From assembly GCF_900005765.1 (NCBI RefSeq), contig NC_041686.1, positions 868,001 to 932,000 of the forward strand: a stretch of 64,000 bases of DNA, read 5' to 3'. Below are positions 60,582 to 64,000 of this stretch, one piece after another (the first letter of the stretch is position 1; every line of letters begins with the position of its first letter). Both the position numbers and the translations under genes were made by a program. This DNA is from Plasmodium relictum (lineage: Eukaryota > Apicomplexa > Aconoidasida > Haemosporida > Plasmodiidae). The notes under the pieces were generated by a model. That model was not told the origin of the DNA and did not search any database. It saw only the letters and a program-made list of their open reading frames with translations.

Positions 60582-61814
60582 ACTTTCATAAATAAAAATG
60601 AAATAATTTAAAATAATTATATATATATATATTTTTTTTATTACTCTGAAAATAAAAATATCCCTTTACAAATATATGTTTTATAGAAAAGGAAAGTACA
60701 TTAATAAAAAACTTAACATTATAATTACATAAAAAAAAATTTTAAATACTCTATTTTTTTTACAACAGTTGCATGCTGCCATGTATTTATATATATATAG
60801 AAGAAAAGAAAAATTTTTTTTTTTTTTTCATTAATAAAAGCAATTAGTAATGGAATAAAATAATCTTTCAAAGTAATAAAAATGCTTTATTATAATGAAC
60901 GTTCATAATTTTAAGAATTAAAAAAAATATATATATCCATTTGGCTAGTTTACCATATATAAATGCTTATCAATGGAGAAAAATTAAAATATATGATAAA
61001 TAATAAAGCCAAAACAATTATAGAAGTATCAATGATATCTATATATATGTGTAATTTTAAAATTTATATGAATCCATGATTTATTAAACTTTATTAATTC
61101 CTTTTTATATTAATAATATCACTAAATATAATAATTTAATTTTTATTCTCTTATTTTTATTTACACAAAAATATATAGCATTCATTGCATTGTTTTTTTT
61201 TGCCCTATATATATCCTAATTTCTTGTATTACATATATAGAATTATGCTTAAAAGAGATTAATAAACATTTATTACTATTAGTTTCATTATTTTAATGAA
61301 TAATGGTTATTAAAAAGCAAACTTTTATTATAAGCCTTATGAAATAAAAACTAGAAAATTATAATAAATGGCATACCTTATTTAATATAAAATCTAAGTA
61401 TGAGTAAAATTCCTAAAAATATTATATAATATATCACAATATCGAAAATAAAAAAAGATAAAATAATAAGATACAGCACAATAAATTATAAAAAATAGAA
61501 TAAACATAAAAGGAATTAAAATTTTTTATTAAGATTTATTTTACTCCCATTAAAAAAAAAGAAAAAGAAGATACATAAAAATTAAATTTTTTTTCATTTA
61601 ATCTTTAATAAGGAATTTTTTTGATATATTTTATATTTTTTTGTTTATCATTTTTCTATTTTGTTCTGATGAATTAGAAAAAAATATAGAAATGCTATAA
61701 TTTCATCTCTTAAAAATTTTAACAAAAATGTATATTTGTTTCTCTTTTGTATAAAAAAAAATTTTGTAAAAAAAGATAAAAAAAAAAAATAAACATAAGA
61801 AATCAAAAAAATTG
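60582..61814. other. Intergenic region upstream of the 188-aa gene
   Basis: 1.2 kb between two minus-strand genes. It contains poly-T at 60813-60828 and a (TA)n run at about 60620-60632. No exon was found that would extend the 188-aa protein, and none is needed. Confidence 0.5.
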
Positions 61815-63944
61815 TCAAATATTTGCTTTTAAGTATTTATGCGTAAAAGGAGCTCTGTAAAGGTGAGACGTTAATGATTTAGATCTCTCAAGCATTTTCG
61901 CATAATTGTCTCTCATTGTTAGATCACTCTTTAAACTATTAGAACTATTTACATAGTTTCTACTAGTATTACTGTTTAAATCATTTATATCTAGTGCTCT
62001 AGAATATCTATTAGTATATATATTTAAATTAGATTCTACTGATTTTGCAATGTTTCGTGAAAAATTACTCATATTATCAATATTTAATGGTGTGCTGCTA
62101 TTATTATTTCTTTCTAAGATGTTATAGTTATTTTTATTATTCATATAATTTTCTTTTGCAGAATTATTTCTGTATCTTATATTAAAATCTTTATTTTCAA
62201 AATCACTAACTGCATTATAGGAATCCTCTTCAGCATTTGGTTTTTTGATAGTACTTATAATAAAACTACTATTATTATTTGTATCTACCGTGTAATTCTT
62301 TTTATTATCAAATGGACTGTATTTATTTAATGAAATATCATAATTATAATTTTTTCCGTTGTTATTAATAAATTTCCCTATACTCTGATTTTCATATGAA
62401 TTTCTATTAAAAGTTTCTTTTTGAGGAACATTTTGATTTAGAAGTATTGAGCTCATTCTTCTTGCAACGTATTCATTATGTGAAAGAGAATTTTTTAAAT
62501 GATTGTTAATAATTTCTTGCTCGGCCTTATCTATATTTTCTAGGACGTTATTAATTGAATTTGTGGCATTTTTATTGAATAAAGTTTCTGTATTTTTCTT
62601 TGAATTACCATTAAATTTAGAGTTACATGCATTCATGTTATTTATAACCATTTTTAATTCATTAGTATTGCGATCAGACATTACTTCTTTATTTAAAAAT
62701 GTTTTATTCTTATCATATTTATCATTAATATAATTGCAATGAGAAATATTGGAATTAAATTTACTATTATCTTCTTCATAAAAACTTTTCTTATGAATAT
62801 TTTCATTAATTATGTTAGTTAAATTATGAGTATTGCCGTTTATAGTGCTTCGATGATTACTTTCACTTCTTTCGTCCTCTATTTTTTCATAATGCGTTTT
62901 TCTCCTTAAATAATCCACCTTTACTTTATCATTAAATAAATTTTTCTCTCCTAGATGAATATCATGTAAATTCCCCAAATTACTCTTTCTATTATTATAA
63001 TAATTTAAATCATCATTTATATTTTCAATACTGTTACAATATGTGCTATTAGTTTCCTCCTTATTATTACAATATATATTACTTTTATTATTTAAATGAT
63101 AGTCTTTGCTAAATTTTCTGTAATTATCATAAAAATTATCTTCATTATGACTATTTCTTTTTTCTTTTTTTAAATTAATGTAATTTTCATAACCATTATT
63201 TATTTGATTATCATCACTTACATCTTTTAAAATATTTACATTTACATCATTAATATTGCCATGCTCACTTCTATCAACAAATTCGTGATTATTGTTATTA
63301 TTATATATATGTTCATTCAAAATATTTCTATCATTATCAGTATAACTATTTTTTCTTTTTAAATTATGATATATATCATTTTCATTTAAAATCATATCTA
63401 AATCATTATAGTCCTCATTGCTCCTTCTGTTTGTATTTAAATCTCTTTTTTGTTTGTCTTCTTCAGAAAAAACACGTAAGTTATAGATTTTATTTTCATA
63501 ACTACTAATTCCTCTATTAATTTCATTCATTAATTCTAAGTTTATTCTCATAAAACATTTTTTATCATTAAAATTAAATGAATTATCATTTTCAATTAGA
63601 CCCTTTCGAGAATATTCATAATATATCTGCTTTGCCAATTCTAAGATATAGTTTTTATTTTGGCTTTCATTAATTACTATTTTCTCATCAATTTTTTTCA
63701 GTTCAGACAAGGCTAAAATAATATCATTTGTATCAATATTTTTATATATATCATCATTTATATTTTTTATTTGACTTCCTAAAATTGCCATTATACTATA
63801 ATTATTTTTTTTATTACTTAGCTCATTAAAATCAACACTTTCATTTTGAAGCTTATGTTTATCAACTAATAAAGATAAAACATTGTTAATTTTATATTTT
63901 TCATATATTTCACTATGATAATAATTTAACTTTAGCATTTTCAT
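61815..63944 (-). CDS. Asn-rich conserved-type protein, unknown function (709 aa)
   Basis: Single-exon frame from ATG 63944, with stop at 61815 after APFTHKYLKANI. Residues 1-165 are of normal complexity and probably helical (VLSLLVDKHKLQNESVDFNEL, ILALSELKKIDEKIVI, NYILELAKQIYYEYSRKGL), with a possible short domain. From about residue 170 the chain is Asn/Asp/Ser/Lys-rich and probably disordered up to about residue 620. The last about 40 residues (SLKSDLTMRDNYAKMLERSK, then TSHLYRAPF) are again less biased and may be a short conserved motif. No signal peptide, membrane span or enzymatic motif is visible. I do not recognise the family. The ATG is close to the window end, so a further 5' exon outside the window cannot be excluded. 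Confidence 0.8.
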   Translation of the reverse strand: MKMLKLNYYHSEIYEKYKINNVLSLLVDKHKLQNESVDFNELSNKKNNYSIMAILGSQIKNINDDIYKNIDTNDIILALSELKKIDEKIVINESQNKNYILELAKQIYYEYSRKGLIENDNSFNFNDKKCFMRINLELMNEINRGISSYENKIYNLRVFSEEDKQKRDLNTNRRSNEDYNDLDMILNENDIYHNLKRKNSYTDNDRNILNEHIYNNNNNHEFVDRSEHGNINDVNVNILKDVSDDNQINNGYENYINLKKEKRNSHNEDNFYDNYRKFSKDYHLNNKSNIYCNNKEETNSTYCNSIENINDDLNYYNNRKSNLGNLHDIHLGEKNLFNDKVKVDYLRRKTHYEKIEDERSESNHRSTINGNTHNLTNIINENIHKKSFYEEDNSKFNSNISHCNYINDKYDKNKTFLNKEVMSDRNTNELKMVINNMNACNSKFNGNSKKNTETLFNKNATNSINNVLENIDKAEQEIINNHLKNSLSHNEYVARRMSSILLNQNVPQKETFNRNSYENQSIGKFINNNGKNYNYDISLNKYSPFDNKKNYTVDTNNNSSFIISTIKKPNAEEDSYNAVSDFENKDFNIRYRNNSAKENYMNNKNNYNILERNNNSSTPLNIDNMSNFSRNIAKSVESNLNIYTNRYSRALDINDLNSNTSRNYVNSSNSLKSDLTMRDNYAKMLERSKSLTSHLYRAPFTHKYLKANI

Positions 63945-64000
63945 TTTTATTAATAAGAATTTTTTTTTTTTTTTATCATATCCTTCTGAGATAATTATTT

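Noticed and set aside
1-64000. Search for tRNA, rRNA, snoRNA, CRISPR arrays, transposons or var-type genes
   Set aside because: No cloverleaf, repeat-spacer pattern, transposase/RT motif or subtelomeric gene family was recognised by eye. Small ncRNAs cannot be excluded without covariance models.

Overview
The window is extremely A+T-rich nuclear DNA of a malaria parasite (genus Plasmodium). The signs are Asn/Lys-rich low-complexity proteins, very many homopolymer A/T tracts and (TA)n runs, many short GT..AG introns, and a gene order I recognise from memory as the central part of P. falciparum chromosome 3, here inverted (GSK3, RPN12, a RING ligase, a RAP protein, plasmepsin VI, a ubiquitin-like-domain PI kinase, a second valyl-tRNA synthetase). 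The base composition and protein lengths would fit an avian-malaria or P. malariae/ovale type genome. The species cannot be fixed from sequence reading alone. I see no subtelomeric family, mobile element, tRNA, rRNA or CRISPR.

Layout from left to right, 17 protein genes: MFS-related transporter (-, 258-2072); GSK3 kinase (+, 7 exons); proteasome lid subunit RPN12 (-); a TPR/ARM protein that looks like TTC12 (+); a multi-membrane RING-H2 ubiquitin ligase of the TUL1/FLY type (-); a small basic 136-aa protein from four exons (-); a heptatricopeptide-repeat/RAP protein (+); a three-exon protein that may be mitochondrial ATP synthase subunit d (-); plasmepsin VI in 15 exons (-); OST1/ribophorin I in five exons (-); an 80-aa SPEC3/Stum-like membrane protein (+); a 2888-aa divergent kinase with a giant Asn/Lys tail (-); a UBL-domain PI4K of the plant gamma type (+); an organellar ValRS (-); SRRM1-like PWI/RE-repeat splicing factor (+); a two-TM 188-aa protein (-); and a 709-aa Asn-rich protein (-).

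The genes are mostly housekeeping and organelle functions and do not form an operon-like system. Loose themes are mitochondrion (RAP protein, ATP-synthase-like protein, possibly the small basic protein and the MFS transporter), secretory pathway (OST1, RING ligase, plasmepsin VI), apicoplast translation (ValRS) and male-gamete axoneme (TTC12-like). Intergenic stretches of 0.4-5.5 kb are A/T homopolymer-rich. The largest, 42099-47620, lies between two divergent kinase genes and shows no gene that I can support.

No clearly new system is evident. The best leads are the TTC12-like assembly factor, the SPEC3/Stum-like mini-membrane protein, the kinase with altered glycine loop and HRD/DFG motifs, the apparently eroded editing domain of the organellar ValRS, the RAP domain that stops short, and two unannotated small ORFs in intergenic DNA. 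Exon boundaries were worked out by hand from GT..AG signals and reading phase. Family assignments and P. falciparum parallels come from memory, not from a search.
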